From: Penelope pileata
Lineage: Eukaryota > Chordata > Aves > Galliformes > Cracidae
Length of the DNA stretch: 64,000 nt
Direction of reading: 5' to 3'
Assembly (NCBI GenBank): GCA_013396635.1
Contig: WBMW01005324.1
Coordinates: forward strand, 186,001 to 250,000
This document shows, piece by piece, positions 1 through 12,050 of this stretch. Position numbers and translations under genes: made by a program. Each line of letters starts with the position of its first letter. Position 1 is the stretch's first letter. The notes under the pieces were generated by a model that was given only the letters and a program-made list of their open reading frames with translations, was not told the origin of the DNA and ran no database searches.

Positions 1-2138
1 AACCATGTCCCTGGCTGCTCGGCCCACCTCTTTGTATTTGTCCCAGGAATTCAAATTCAGGGTCTGAATCACCTGTAACTTGAGCATCGGTTTTATGTAA
101 TATTATTAATATAATTTTTAAAATATCCCTGTAGATTTTTGCTGCTAGCCAGTAAGTAATGCTTTATACATGGTAGCATGGTTTTACATCATACAAAATA
201 GCTCATTTGTTTCAATTTTTTTTTTTTTAATCATGTTTGACAACAGATCTTTCACAGGCAACTCTTTTTCCTCAACATTTATTTGGTATACTTTGGAGCT
301 TAGATTTCTGGATAAGAGAGTTGGGGGAGGAGGCTGGGGTTTTGTTTATTTAAGGTAGCTTTTTTTAATTCATCATATTCATAATCCTTGCTGCCAAAGC
401 AATCATTATTACAAAAACAACATGAGAGAGGTTTAAAAAAAATCCAAACTAATGTGCTTAAAAAATGTTATCCTAAAAAAGTCTTTCTTTTTTCTGTTTT
501 ACATATATTTGCTCTGAAATTTTGAAACACTGGAACTCTTTCTCTACATGTTTGAATATCCATTGCACCTGAGTAAAGCAGTTTTCATAAATGCCTAATT
601 TTGCTTAAGCAAACATCAAGAAGTTACTGAATCCACCCTGGTTAGAAGTCACTAAAGAATGCTAGACTAGCTTTAGTTTTCCTATTCGTATTAAACCTGT
701 GGTCACCCAAGCCTACAACATACCACACAGATAAATCAGATTTGGCCTTATTGTACTGTTCTATTATCCTTATGTTCATGTGGTCGTGTAAAAAGTTGAC
801 TTTACATAACTGAAGCCTAAAGGTCTGCAAAGCCTATGAGACTTAAGAATGCACCAAAGCTAGAACATGTATTGCTTTCTCAAAGACTCTAAAAGAATTG
901 ACAGATTGGCTCCCTGTGTAAGCCACAAGAGTTGGATGAATGGGGAGCTATGTGGTACTGAACTTCACAACCAAGACTCTACCTCCCCAGTATGGACAAG
1001 GAAGCATTTCTAAGAGCAGCCTCCTCTGCCAGCGCAACCTTTCCTCTGGATTTCCAGACCAGCTGTGCAATGTTTTGTGCTTGAGTTCCTGGTCATTCCA
1101 GCTGCAATTTGGGATGGAGAGATAAATGCCTACAGTTTATCACAGTTTTTAGCACAAAACAGTAATGAAAAATAACCGTAAAGACTTTATCCAGACTAGT
1201 ATTTTGTATGTTTTTAAAAAGTTTAAAAAGAAAAAGAAGTTGGCCTATATTTAAGCATGAATCTTGAGCTTGAGAAAAATATCTTTGATCACCTTGTACA
1301 GGAATTCTTTCAACAAGGGTCTTTTATCGTCTCTCTGAGCTGTTGATAGCAAATACACCTAGAATCTCTCTCAAAGACCACCAGGAAAGGTTGTGTCAAA
1401 TAAGCAGAAAAGAGAGTTGTCATCATGAGAGATGACATTTTAGTTTGTGTAAACAAATTATAACTCTGGCTTCACAGTCTGCCCCTTCAGAGACGGGGCT
1501 ATATCTTAGCCATTGCTCTGTTCGCTACTGTTCTGATAGTGCAATGCAGGACAACGAACGGTCTTTGGGCAGATAACAGAAGGACATTTAGTATTTCACA
1601 TGTCAAAACAGCTTAAATTTAGTACCTTGTAGCTAACTAAAGAGAAGTGTGCTGTGGAAAGCTGAAAATAGAGGGAAAAGTTGTGTTTGACTCCTCTCGG
1701 GCCCTTCCAGCAGACCAGCTTAATAGACTTGGGAGAAAAGATTGCTTTAAGTGCTTTTTGAAGGCACTAATGGAGGAGAGAAATGACATGAAAAATCATA
1801 ATATTCTTGGATTTTCTTTCAGAATATATATAACTAGCTGGTTAGCTTTAGAAAATGCAGATTAGTAGTTTTGTGTTTTTCCATGCTGTCTTCTTACACG
1901 TGTATTTCCTTATCTAACAGAATGTGTTAACCAGCCAGTAAAAAAAAAAAAAGGCATTCCAATTGTAATTTTTACCAAGATCCCCTGAGATTAAGCTATG
2001 ATTGCTTGAACTACTTAATTATTACAGATATTTATTCTATAAATTGTAGCTGATTTACAATTATATATCATGTGATATTTTTCTCTTAATGTGTAAAAAA
2101 ATAACAAGTGTTGTTGTTCCTGTTGTTGTTTTTGATAG
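1..2138 (+). other. ELP4: ELP4 intron upstream of the first visible exon (3' part)
   Basis: No coding exon is recognisable here. The 2.1 kb ends in a good acceptor: a T-rich tract with repeated TTG/TTC triplets, then TTTTTGATAG at 2129-2138. The rest is AT-rich intronic sequence with short T and A runs, for example T-runs near 220-232 and an A-run near 1941-1952. The open frames at 642-830, 940-1125 and 1647-1865 have no recognisable homology and are treated as chance. The preceding ELP4 exon, which carries the segment before the KKQ start of the next exon, was looked for and not seen. Confidence 0.7.
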
Positions 2139-2327
2139 AAAAAACAAAAGAATATTTTACGGATAGGAATTCAGAGTCTGGGTTCCCTGTTGTGGAATGA
2201 TGACATTTGTTGCACTGATACTCCTGAAGACATTCACAGTCTTACAAAATTTCTGTATGTTCTTCGTGGCCTCCTCAGAAAATCTTTGTCAGCTTGCATC
2301 ATCACAGTGCCCTCTCACCTCATCGAG
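2139..2327 (+). CDS. ELP4: ELP4 internal coding exon (corresponds to human exon 7)
   Basis: This 189-nt exon encodes 63 complete codons (phase 0 at both ends). It starts KKQKNILRIGIQSLG and ends SACIITVPSHLIE. The acceptor is the AG at 2137-2138 after a T-rich tract, and the donor is GTAAGA from 2328. The stretch LTKFLYVLRGLLRKSLSAC (near residues 38-56 of the exon) is a hallmark of vertebrate ELP4. In the family it belongs to the RecA-like core of the ring ATPase-fold subunit, next to the strand carrying CIIT. An acidic, cysteine-containing loop (NDDICCTDTPEDIHS) differs from the human sequence, which has gene-specific substitutions here; that fits a non-mammalian host. ELP4 lacks a classic Walker A motif, so its absence here is not a defect. 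No frameshift or stop is present. The splice borders were read directly, so the coordinates should be exact. Confidence 0.95.
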
Positions 2328-4780
2328 GTAAGAATGTTGTCTTTGCTATATTTCATAGCTGATGCTATATCAGTTAGGAAAAATGTAAAGTTTATGGTAA
2401 GAAAATAAATACAGTATAAAAAATTTAGAAAGCTCATTTGGTCTAAGTTCAAAGTTAATAATTGTAGTTTTTCTGTATTTCTGCGGGACAGTCATGATGC
2501 AAAATCATCAAAGACCTAAGCATAAAACAATCCCAAGTGTAGTTATGCCTTTTATCAGTCTTAGTCTTTCCTGAAAAACAATCAGACTGTCAGAAACTGT
2601 AAAAGAGTAGAGAGACTTCTGCTACGAAACTTTTATTTTTTGGGAGGTAACATCTCCATACACTTATACACTGCCTTCAGAACAAAGTTTAGAGTTTCAA
2701 TAAAAGACGTTTTAGTCCACTGCCTTTATCTGTCATGCTCGTCATGATGATGTATGATCTTGTTTTTGAAGCCAGAAATTGAAACGTTTACTCTTTAGTT
2801 CTAATATGCTACTGTTTTGGAAATAGGAACAAACCAGGTATGGTATCAGAGTAATTTCCCCAACCACAAAATCAGAAGCTGCTCACAGCAGCTTTCCTGA
2901 AAGTATATGGAGACTGAAATTTATCTTCTGGAAATAAACTTTTTTAACAAAAGGAAAAAATGTGAATACTACTTTTTCTGCAAATGGTGATGTAGCTTAC
3001 AAAAGCACTATTATTCACAATGAACACAGGACCTCTTTTAGGTATTGATTTGATGATAATAACATTGGATAAAACCTCATATTATATGAAATATTTTCAT
3101 AGTAGAAGGGAGTTTTTCATTGTTAAATTAAATCTTATGTTAGGTAAGTACATTTATTCTCACATATGCATTGCATTTTGAAAAGGTGTTTGAGTACCTG
3201 CTGATGTTATTTATGTAGATACCTGAAGCACCTCTTGCACTGCACAACTTCATCTCCTTACTTAGCTATTCTTAATATTCGACAATATGTCTTTAAAAAA
3301 GTTGGTATTAAAATATAATGCAATAACTAGACTTTGTGGATGTAAAACTACCTTCCTTCTTTTTACACATTGGAATTACCTGTCTGTTACTGGGACATAG
3401 AAGCTATTTCATTGTATTCTTTTATATATTTGTGTAAATTATGTCAATGAAATATACAATCATGTTCTAAAGCGTCTCTGGTGCAATTTTTTCTAAGAAA
3501 CAAATTGAAAGATGAAATCTTTTGGGTTTTTTTGCAGACTTATCTGGGAATTTGTTTTTGTTTTCATGTTTATCAATTCCATATAAATCAATTTATTTGG
3601 AGTTCTTATGAAATTATATATCATTTTTACATAACTTTTATTTTTGAATTTTAACAGAATTGCTTTACAGTAAGTGATAGAATATTCTGAAGGGGACAAA
3701 AATTAAATGTTGTTTCCAGAATCTTAGCAGCCTTAAACAAACGAGAACATTACTTCTTCTCTATTTTTTTTTAAATTGTTAAACTTCATGTATCCTTCTT
3801 TAAGCACTAAACTATGGAGAAAACTGTCATTAGAAGGAGCAAAGCTGCTGAGGGTTCCTTATACCCCACATTACTCAGTTCCCAGAGCCCTGCTGTGTAG
3901 TTGTTCCACTCTCCAAGAAGCCTGTTAAAGAGCCCCTGAGAGCATGTGTACAGCCCTCCATGTTAATAGTTAATTGGTGAGGATGGCAAGATGAGAGGAC
4001 AGCCGAACATGTGGTCTCTCAGGCTCAAGCCGTAGACAGACCTTTAGTTATAATAACAGCAGCTGCTCACATTCTCACAACCCAGCTACTCACCATTCTG
4101 TTGCTGAGGTTTCTTACTGGATTAAAAAGTAAAGAAATTATCTTTTCTTTTCAAAAGAATAAGAGAGAGGGATTTTTTTTCCAAGTGTGTTTCTGTATAT
4201 GTATTTAATTTGATCAGAATAAGTTCTAACATATGCTTTCCCTGTTGAATCTTAAAGTCAGAACACCGAAGGCATAGAAAATGCAAACTGTTTTTCTGGA
4301 GATGTAGTAAATTCCACATTTATTCCCTGAACAGTTATTTCTGTATCTGCTGTGTTATATTTTGCTTCCCCACTATATTAATTAGGGGGTCTGCAAATAA
4401 AATCTTCATTTAATAAATAAAGATTTCAAAATCTAAAGTGTTACCAAGTTATTATGTCTGCATAACATATACAGAAAAATGGTTTTACCTGCTTGAAAAA
4501 ATAGTTCTTAGTCGTAACTCATACCATGTTTTGTCTCTGACAGCCAGTTTGAGTTATTCTGGTGAAGAAGAAATAAATCTCACAATTGATAGTACTGATT
4601 TTCGATAGGGACAATGCTTTTCCAACCCAGACTAGATAATTTGTAGCCTCAATTACATTTTTTTATGCAAATTAAATGAAATATATATGTAGTTTGTGAT
4701 TACCTTCTTTTACATATTTCATAAAATACTTGTCATGTTGTACTGTAACAGGGAGTTCCACAAATTAAATCTGTGGTTTC

Positions 4781-4816
4781 TTTCATTCAGAAAGTTTCAG
4801 AAATTTCATTCAGAAA
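4781..4816. repeat. Direct repeat of 13 bp, 23-bp period
   Basis: TTTCATTCAGAAA occurs at 4781-4793 and again at 4804-4816, separated by 10 bp that also end in CAGAAA. It looks like a small local duplication without other significance. Confidence 0.8.
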
Positions 4817-7800
4817 TTTTGCCTTTACATTTTGTAAATTATACCTTTGTTCTTGGATGATGAGACAATGAGATGAAGCTCCCTATGTATCTCTTCTGTG
4901 TTCTCATTGTTTTGTGCATTCTCTCATGTTGCCTTCTTAATATGTTTTTAAACAGTCCCATTTTTTCCACCCATATTTCACAGTAGTGAAATACAATAAT
5001 GCTCTTATTGTTTGCTCACTTTTCCCTACATACTAATATATGCTTTGTCTCTTTGATGACTACTGAGCATTAAACAGTGATTTTGTTTATGATGCTTTTC
5101 CCTCTGTGGTACACATCTACCAGTGTGACTCTTTTATTATTCCAGCTATTCATTGTTTTGGATTTAATAACTTTGATTTGCATTCATCAGAACATGACGC
5201 TCATTCCCCTGGTTTGAAGGAACACTGAATGTCTTCACAGTCTTCTGTAAGGATGTATTTTGGTAAAAGGCACAAATTTACAAAGAATCTGATTATGTAC
5301 AGAGTTTTTTCAGAATAATTTAAAGAACTAAGGTAGTCCACTAAAGAGCACAGATTCTTTGTGTTTTATTGATGATACTTATAGTACAGTGTATAAAGAA
5401 AAACAAAAATTCTCTTTTCTCAACCACAAAACCAGGAATACATATTCTGGAAGCAAACTTCAAGAAAACGACACTGAAAACTTATCCAATTATAAATTTT
5501 ATTCAGATTATATGTGACAAGTTTTACTTGATTGATATTTTCTCCTGATTGAACATACTCTTATCTTACACTGTCTGTCAGGTAATAAATATTGAGATAC
5601 TTAGGAATGTGATTAAAAGAGTTGATGGAAGGTTATTTTTCAAGGCTTTCTACTGCTTCTTGAAAATGAATCGTGCCTATGAAATAAGATGGTGCATTTG
5701 AAAAGGGAAAATTACCTACATTTTTAAAATCTAGTGAAATGATCAGGGAGGGCAAATTGAAGGGGATTTGATTTGTTGTTGCCCTTTTCAAATTGAGGAA
5801 TATTCTCAAATTGGGAATTGACTTTTTTTTCTGTATTTTTACAATCTGTGGGTTTTAGTACATGGAGTTAAAAAAATGTATTGTTCTACAGAATGTGACT
5901 TAAAAGACTGTAATGTCACTATTTTATACTTACAAAAAAGTTGGAATGTGAAATACTTTCCTATAGTATTTTCTTCTCTTTATTTAGCTACTAGAAATAA
6001 TTTTTCATACTTCTACATATTAAAAAATCCAAAAGCATCTTTCCCCTAAAATACTAAATAGTGTTCATAACTCTGTACCCTATGTTCCCAACTTTGTATC
6101 ACTTAAGTAAACAGGCAAAGTTGTACATATGTATTTTTTTAAGTAGATTATTATTTTCATTGGAAGATATGTAAAACTTTTATTGAAGCCATCCTCTATT
6201 TGAACATGAAGTTGTATTACTGGTAAGGACTAACCACCGTATTAGTCAGCATGTACCAAGGGAAATTAATTGACTAATGAAAAGTCAGTATGGATAAGTC
6301 CTGTTACAGAGCCTGTCCTCAGAGTGTGAACTCTGTTTAGCAAGGTATTTTCATTATTTCATCCAGTATGTTAAAAAATTAATTTCCTGCAATATTAATG
6401 TTTTGCTGCTTTGAATTAACTGAAGTGTATAATTCACTGTATGTTTCAGCATAGAAAAAATCAGAAACAAACCTTTTTGCATTCATAGCCTTTTGTGCTC
6501 ACAGTGAGTGCTTTAGCAGCTAGCTGAAGTCAAGCAATAGTGCTTTAGAATCCATTACTAACATAGGGTTATGATATGTGAATTCCTATAACTTGTGAAT
6601 TTCTTGGTTTGAGATCTTTATCCCTATGACAAGAGCCATGATTGCATGCCTTAGAACTCCAACTTCTGGGAGTTCACAAGTGTAAAATGCTGAATAACCT
6701 TCAAATGTATTTGGTGATGTAGCCATTGAAAACCAACTAGTATCAAGATTAAATGTCACGTATATTTCTATATCATAGTTGAATAAGCTTTGAAAATCCT
6801 CTTCTACACAGAAACCATGGAGATGAAACAGACTTTCTATTTTACTATCCTTTTTTTTTTAGTAGCTTTTGAATATGGCATGCACAATTGTATGCAAGAA
6901 ACACAATTTAACAGCTATACAAAGAAATTTTGAGAGTCGTGAGTTTACAGCAGGCATTTTTGGGTTCTCCATATAGTTTTCAGGTGTGATTATTCTGTTT
7001 TGGATATTCTAGACATTTGTAAAAACATCTTAAAGTGATCATCTAGTAGCAAGTTCAAGGAACTATTAAATATAATTTAAAATGTAAGTTGTGTAACAGA
7101 AAATCATTTTGCTTTCATTTTCTATTATTGCTTACGGTGTTCATTAATCAAGTTCTAGAGAAGAAATAGAAGTATTTTGTTATTTCATAAAATAAGGTTA
7201 TGGTTGCCAAGAGGCTGTATCCCAGCTCTGCTATTTGGTAACATCTACCCATTTCAAAAACAAATATATTGTTCATCTGAAACATGTTTTTGCACCCATG
7301 TTAATTGTCTTTTAATTTACTTAGCTATATTATGTTGATGGGTAGTCACATTATATGTTAAAACTGTATGGCTAAAACAGCTTTCTCATTTTAATGCATG
7401 TGACTTTTTAGGACACTATATACACTTTCGTATCACCCTAACTATCAGTACATATTTAATAAAAGAAATCACTCTTTCAGAATGATTATGTTAAACTTTA
7501 AAAGTTGACAAATGTATGTGACATTACAATATTCTATTTTATATTTTTTATCTGTATCATCTGAAATTGAACATATTAAAACATCAAAAAATGAGCTAAC
7601 ATTTAGAACCAAATCTTTCAAAGGCAGTATTAGATCTAAACGGTTAAATATCCCATCGCAGTATGGAGATAGTCATCTGTTCAAGCATATGGAATCTTTT
7701 GGCTACTGGACTAAGTAGTTAATATAATGCCCAGTGTCCAGACATGGACACAACTGTTATGGAAGCAGAAGGGAGGAGGCTCAGGTATTGAGTGAGCCCA

Positions 7801-8303
7801 TTTGGACAATGATAAGAAAAGATTACAAGAGGGTCTGTAAATAATGCAGAACAAAGTAGTCATCTGCTTTAAGCAAGTAACTGTTGGAAAATGAAGATGG
7901 TATTGCTTTGAAGCAACACTAGATTTTTCATATCAGTAGAACTACAGGTTCTTGAAAAAAATTCTCTGTGCATGTTGTATTAGCTAGAGGTTTTATCTGT
8001 TGTATTTCAGCACAAAGAACAATGATTTTGTGTTACACTATTTTGTATTTACAATATTGCTTAAGTATTTTCTGTCTTAAATGGTTTTCAAATAACTGAA
8101 TATTGAATTTCTGTGCAGCATCTGCTTAGTAACATTTTCATATGAACTTCTGGTGTTGTGCAAAAGCCTTGAAATTTCAGAATCTAATTTTACATCTTTT
8201 TGTTTAGACCTGCTCTATTAATTACAATATAATCATAATAAAAAGGAATACTGCATCTTTAATGATGTTTTTGTGCCTGTGTAGTTAAGCTTTAATGCCA
8301 GGG

Positions 8304-8318
8304 AAAAAAAAAAAAAAA
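8304..8318. repeat. A-homopolymer, 15 bp
   Basis: A run of 15 A follows AGGG. No retroposed body or target-site duplication was recognised upstream. It directly precedes the candidate conserved block at about 8320. Confidence 0.9.
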
Positions 8319-8319
8319 G

Positions 8320-8720
8320 ATTAAATTAGCCTTGTAACCTCTTTCTCTTCCAGACTGATGATGGAAAATAAAAGCTCTTAGCCACAGAATGTAACACTTA
8401 GAATTAATATTTAATTAGACCAGCAAATTGTACACCGTGGCTGAAAGCTTCCAAAGAGTTGTTAGTGCCACAATTGACCTACAAGTTTAATAATAACTCA
8501 CTTCTAGGAGCAAGTGCCAGTTCAGCATAGTGGAGCCACTGTAAGAAAGTCCTGTGAGATTAAAATCAGCAAACCAAATGGCAGGCGAGGATTCCTGGGA
8601 TGGAGCCTTCTGGAAAGCTGGGAGCTGGAGTAGCTTTTCAGCCAGGATTCAGATGAGAACAGTGGGCAAAAAAAGCTGATCCCTCCTGTTCTGGGAGCTT
8701 CTGGTTGTAGGCCAAAATCG
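8320..8720. promoter_or_regulatory. Candidate conserved non-coding element in the 13.9 kb intron
   Basis: The block is less simple-sequence than its surroundings and contains several homeodomain-type cores, such as TTAAATTAG near 8320 and a TTAATATTTAATTAG stretch near 8405-8419. It then runs into a more balanced, word-rich sequence with GGATTCCTGGGATGGAGCC near 8589. No coding frame explains it. Calling it regulatory is inference from texture and from the known richness of ELP4 introns in PAX6 enhancers. No alignment was done. Confidence 0.3.
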
Positions 8721-9316
8721 TAGAACAGATTTTTTCTAAATGTTCTTACTGCAGCTATTAATTTATATCACAAATCAAGTACTGAATGACTTATTCTCAT
8801 ATTTTAATTAAGTTTTAATGCAAACATTATCTCTGAATTCCTTGGTCATGAATTTTACTGATGGAAAAACAGTGCCTTTTTGGTATGATGTGTAATTTTG
8901 TATGTTTGTGTTGTAGAATATTTTGTTTTATATTATCTGATTTCTACATAAAAAGTGTTCTTGTTATAGTCTGATCTGATGAAGAGTTTATCATAATATT
9001 ATGAAATATATAAATTAAATATGAAATGTGTACACATTGTAAAATAGAATCTTTTGAAAGTTAACTAGTTTAACGTTGCCTTTCATTTTGTGAGCAATTA
9101 AAATATAAAACCAGTAACTCTGCTGTTAGATACCCACCTGAGCCTTAATTCTATGACAAATTATTCTAGTGAAATAGGGCACCATAAGTTCAAAATTGTG
9201 CAAACACGGAGCAACAGACTGAGGAAGGAACATTCTGCATTATTTATTGGCTAGATCCTAAATAATTAAAGAAATGCCTACTCATTAGTTAAAAATTAAA
9301 GCAGGTGAAGGCCTTG

Positions 9317-9328
9317 CCAGCAGAGGGA
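9317..9328 (+). promoter_or_regulatory. Possible CTCF core motif
   Basis: CCAGCAGAGGGA matches 11 of 12 positions of the CTCF core CCASYAGRKGGC; the last position is A instead of C. Matches to this core occur by chance, so occupancy cannot be inferred from the sequence alone. Confidence 0.3.
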
Positions 9329-9351
9329 GCAGTCATGTCTTTCCTTAAGTT

Positions 9352-9387
9352 CCCATCATTTCCAGCCTACCCATCATTTCCACCCTA
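9352..9387. repeat. Tandem duplication, two 18-bp copies
   Basis: Two adjacent 18-bp copies (9352-9369 and 9370-9387), each starting CCCATCATTTCCA, differ at one position (G against C in the 14th base). It lies inside a pyrimidine-rich stretch of about 100 bp (9340-9440). Confidence 0.85.
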
Positions 9388-11699
9388 CCTCTTCTTATTG
9401 CCCAGCCAGTTTCCCATCTGGACCTAGCTTTGCCAGCCTGTTCCTGATGACAGCCTATAATTTTATACTGAATAAGGGATTTGTTTTTTAAATGATTTTA
9501 TATTTCAGAACCTTGCACTTTATTAAAAATGTCAGCTAGATGTTCCTGTTGGTGTTTGTGCACTGTTAATTGAAATAATAATGGAGGATTCTTTTGGTCA
9601 CCTGTGTGTACAAGGCAATTGTCTGTTTGAGGAATTTAAGTTGCAGCAGTGGTTAGCTTGAATTAGTAAGCAAGATACAGTGATTTTTTTCAGGCAAAAT
9701 GACAACAGAATGCGCTTCTAAACCTTTTAACCTGTTTTTTTTTTTCCAGTAATTAATAATTCCTAGTATAATCTTAGGATTTTAGTTAAGCCAGTTAGTT
9801 TCAAATACCACACAGTGTTCGCTGGTCTTATTTCAGCCCAAATTATGTACCAATTTCTTTCCATCTCCTCATCCTTCGCTGGAGAAGAAAGCAGAAGGAC
9901 TCAATCAGGCTTATTTCGTTTAACCACCTTAGCAGGACTCAAGAAAGAGCCCTGCTCCCCCAAACAGTTCCTAGTCACCTGCAGTCTGTGCTTTCAGTTT
10001 GTGAATGTTGAGGAAATAGGAATTAGAAGATAAAAGTACTGAAGAGGGATTCAGCTCAGAAAGTGTCACGCAATAGTACCCCATACATCCATCACCTCTT
10101 GCTGTCAGGTAATAGCTAGAAAAGCAACCCGAGCTTTCTGAGCTTTGACTCCCCTGTTGTCTTCACTGTACCACCAAATACTTTCATGGCACCCCAAAAC
10201 CATAGTCACTGCGTCCTAAACCAGACCTCAAACAGATAGGAGTAGAGAGGGCTTCAGCAAAAGATTGAGTGCAATTCCCAGCTCTCTGTTGGCTGCCTTG
10301 TGACTCTGGATGACTCATGACATCTTTGTGCTTGGCACACTACTTGTAAACGAAGAATGCAGCACTCACTGATTTTTTTGTAAAGCACTTGGAAACCAGC
10401 AGATGGAAAGTTTGATTTAAACTATGTAGTCTGTAGTCTTAGTTCTCACTTTCATTTTGTAGATCTCAACAACAACTGTTACTGGCTTGCTCATTTCATC
10501 TGTATCAAATCACTCATTTCACTGCTAGCCCTTGACATCACAATAAAGAACCTCCCAGGTCTTCACATCAATGGCAAAACAGACATATGTTTTATTTTGG
10601 GTGCCAAGGCTTGCTGGCATTTAATTCTTTTTTAGCTAAAATAAGAGGTCATCCATCCTCAGTAAAGATCCACGGGTATTTTTTTGTGTGTGTGATATTT
10701 AGTTTTTATTTCATGGCTGATCGTTTTTCTTGAAAACTTATCTGGAATATTTAAACTCGATACTGTGTCTGATCTGATCTAATTGATAATAATCATTGCA
10801 GAGTTCCCATTAGCAGTGACAGTGTTTCAAGTGTAAAAGAAGGTAACCATGGCTCAAATGTTTTGAGTTTTCAAGATATAAAAATGGTAGTTCTAACTTG
10901 TTTCACAGTTGGAAGACTCTGAATTTATACAGACTATAATTGCAAACATTAAAAGAACCAAAATCTGGAATTAATATGTCATGTAACATATTGGCCAACA
11001 GATGCTTTGTCGCTCCCTTCCCATTTTTACAAGTATGTTGCGTCTAATTACCTGCTCATGTCTTTGCTCCATGTCCTTTCTTTGTTGCTATAACTTGTAT
11101 AAAATTATTCAGATACTATTCATTGCTTGAAATTTTCTAATTTAATATAGTACATATCAACAAATCAGCCAAAATCGTCTGTATGAACAGATGTTTACAC
11201 ATGTTCTATTACAGTCAGTAAGGTTCTTCAAAGGTAGAAGACGTATAGTCTGCTAGAATCCTGAAATGCAGACATCTCCTCAGTGAAGGTGTTGGAAGTT
11301 TGCAGAAAATCCATGAAGTATATTTCAAGCAAAGTGGACTTGGCTTTCAGCAAAGACATCACGCTTACATTCTGTTTACACGTTATGTTGATACAATTTT
11401 CTACATACCAAAAATTCTTAATGTATGCTGCTCATCTTCTGTTCAGTGGTCTGAGCAACCATGAATTTTAGAGCCTAAATTCAAAGTTCAGTTAGTAGAT
11501 TTAGTATGTGAAAGCACTGAAAACAGTGCTAATCACCTTGGAGTTAGAATAAGTGTAGAATACTAGACTTTACAGATTTTGTTAATTACTGATATCACAG
11601 TTTGTGGCGGAACATTTATTAATCATTTGTCTTCAGGATTTGTGAATAATAAAAAAGCACACAAACTGTATCTTTACAAAACTAGTGTAATGGCCTAAT

Positions 11700-11990
11700 A
11701 CTTAATTATTATTATTTTTTTTTACCAAGATAAAATGTATAGGTAATTCTGTGATTTTAGCAGGAGTAATTATTAACAAATGGGGATAAATATTTAAGCC
11801 GTGTCTTTTAATATTAATAATTTATCTTTTCAATTTAAACCCCTTTGGAGATTAAGTAGTAATGACAAGTAGTAAATATTTGTACGTTATGAAGTCATTA
11901 CCAGCTTATTGTACGGTGCTCTCACAAAGAATATTAAGAATTATTATGTCTATTGAATATCCAGCCGGTGTTTCGCTGTAGTCCAATGTG
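11700..11990. promoter_or_regulatory. Candidate conserved AT-rich non-coding block
   Basis: A dense set of homeodomain-like TAAT cores occurs here: TTAATTATTATTATT near 11702, AGTAATTATTAAC near 11766 and TTAATATTAATAATT near 11808. These are followed by a mixed stretch with CCCCTTTGGAGATTAAG near 11841. There is no coding frame. The AT-richness alone makes such cores common, so this is a weak candidate. Confidence 0.25.
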
Positions 11991-11997
11991 GTTGCGT

Positions 11998-12050
11998 ATA
12001 AGCACTAAGCTTACTTCATGGTACTTCATATAAGCCCTAAGCTTACTTCA
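11998..12050. repeat. Direct repeat of 21 bp, 32-bp period
   Basis: Copies at 11998-12018 and 12030-12050 share 20 of 21 bases; both contain CTAAGCTTACTTCA. The 11-bp spacer ends in another partial copy (TACTTCAT). It is a recent local duplication, judging by the near identity. Confidence 0.85.
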
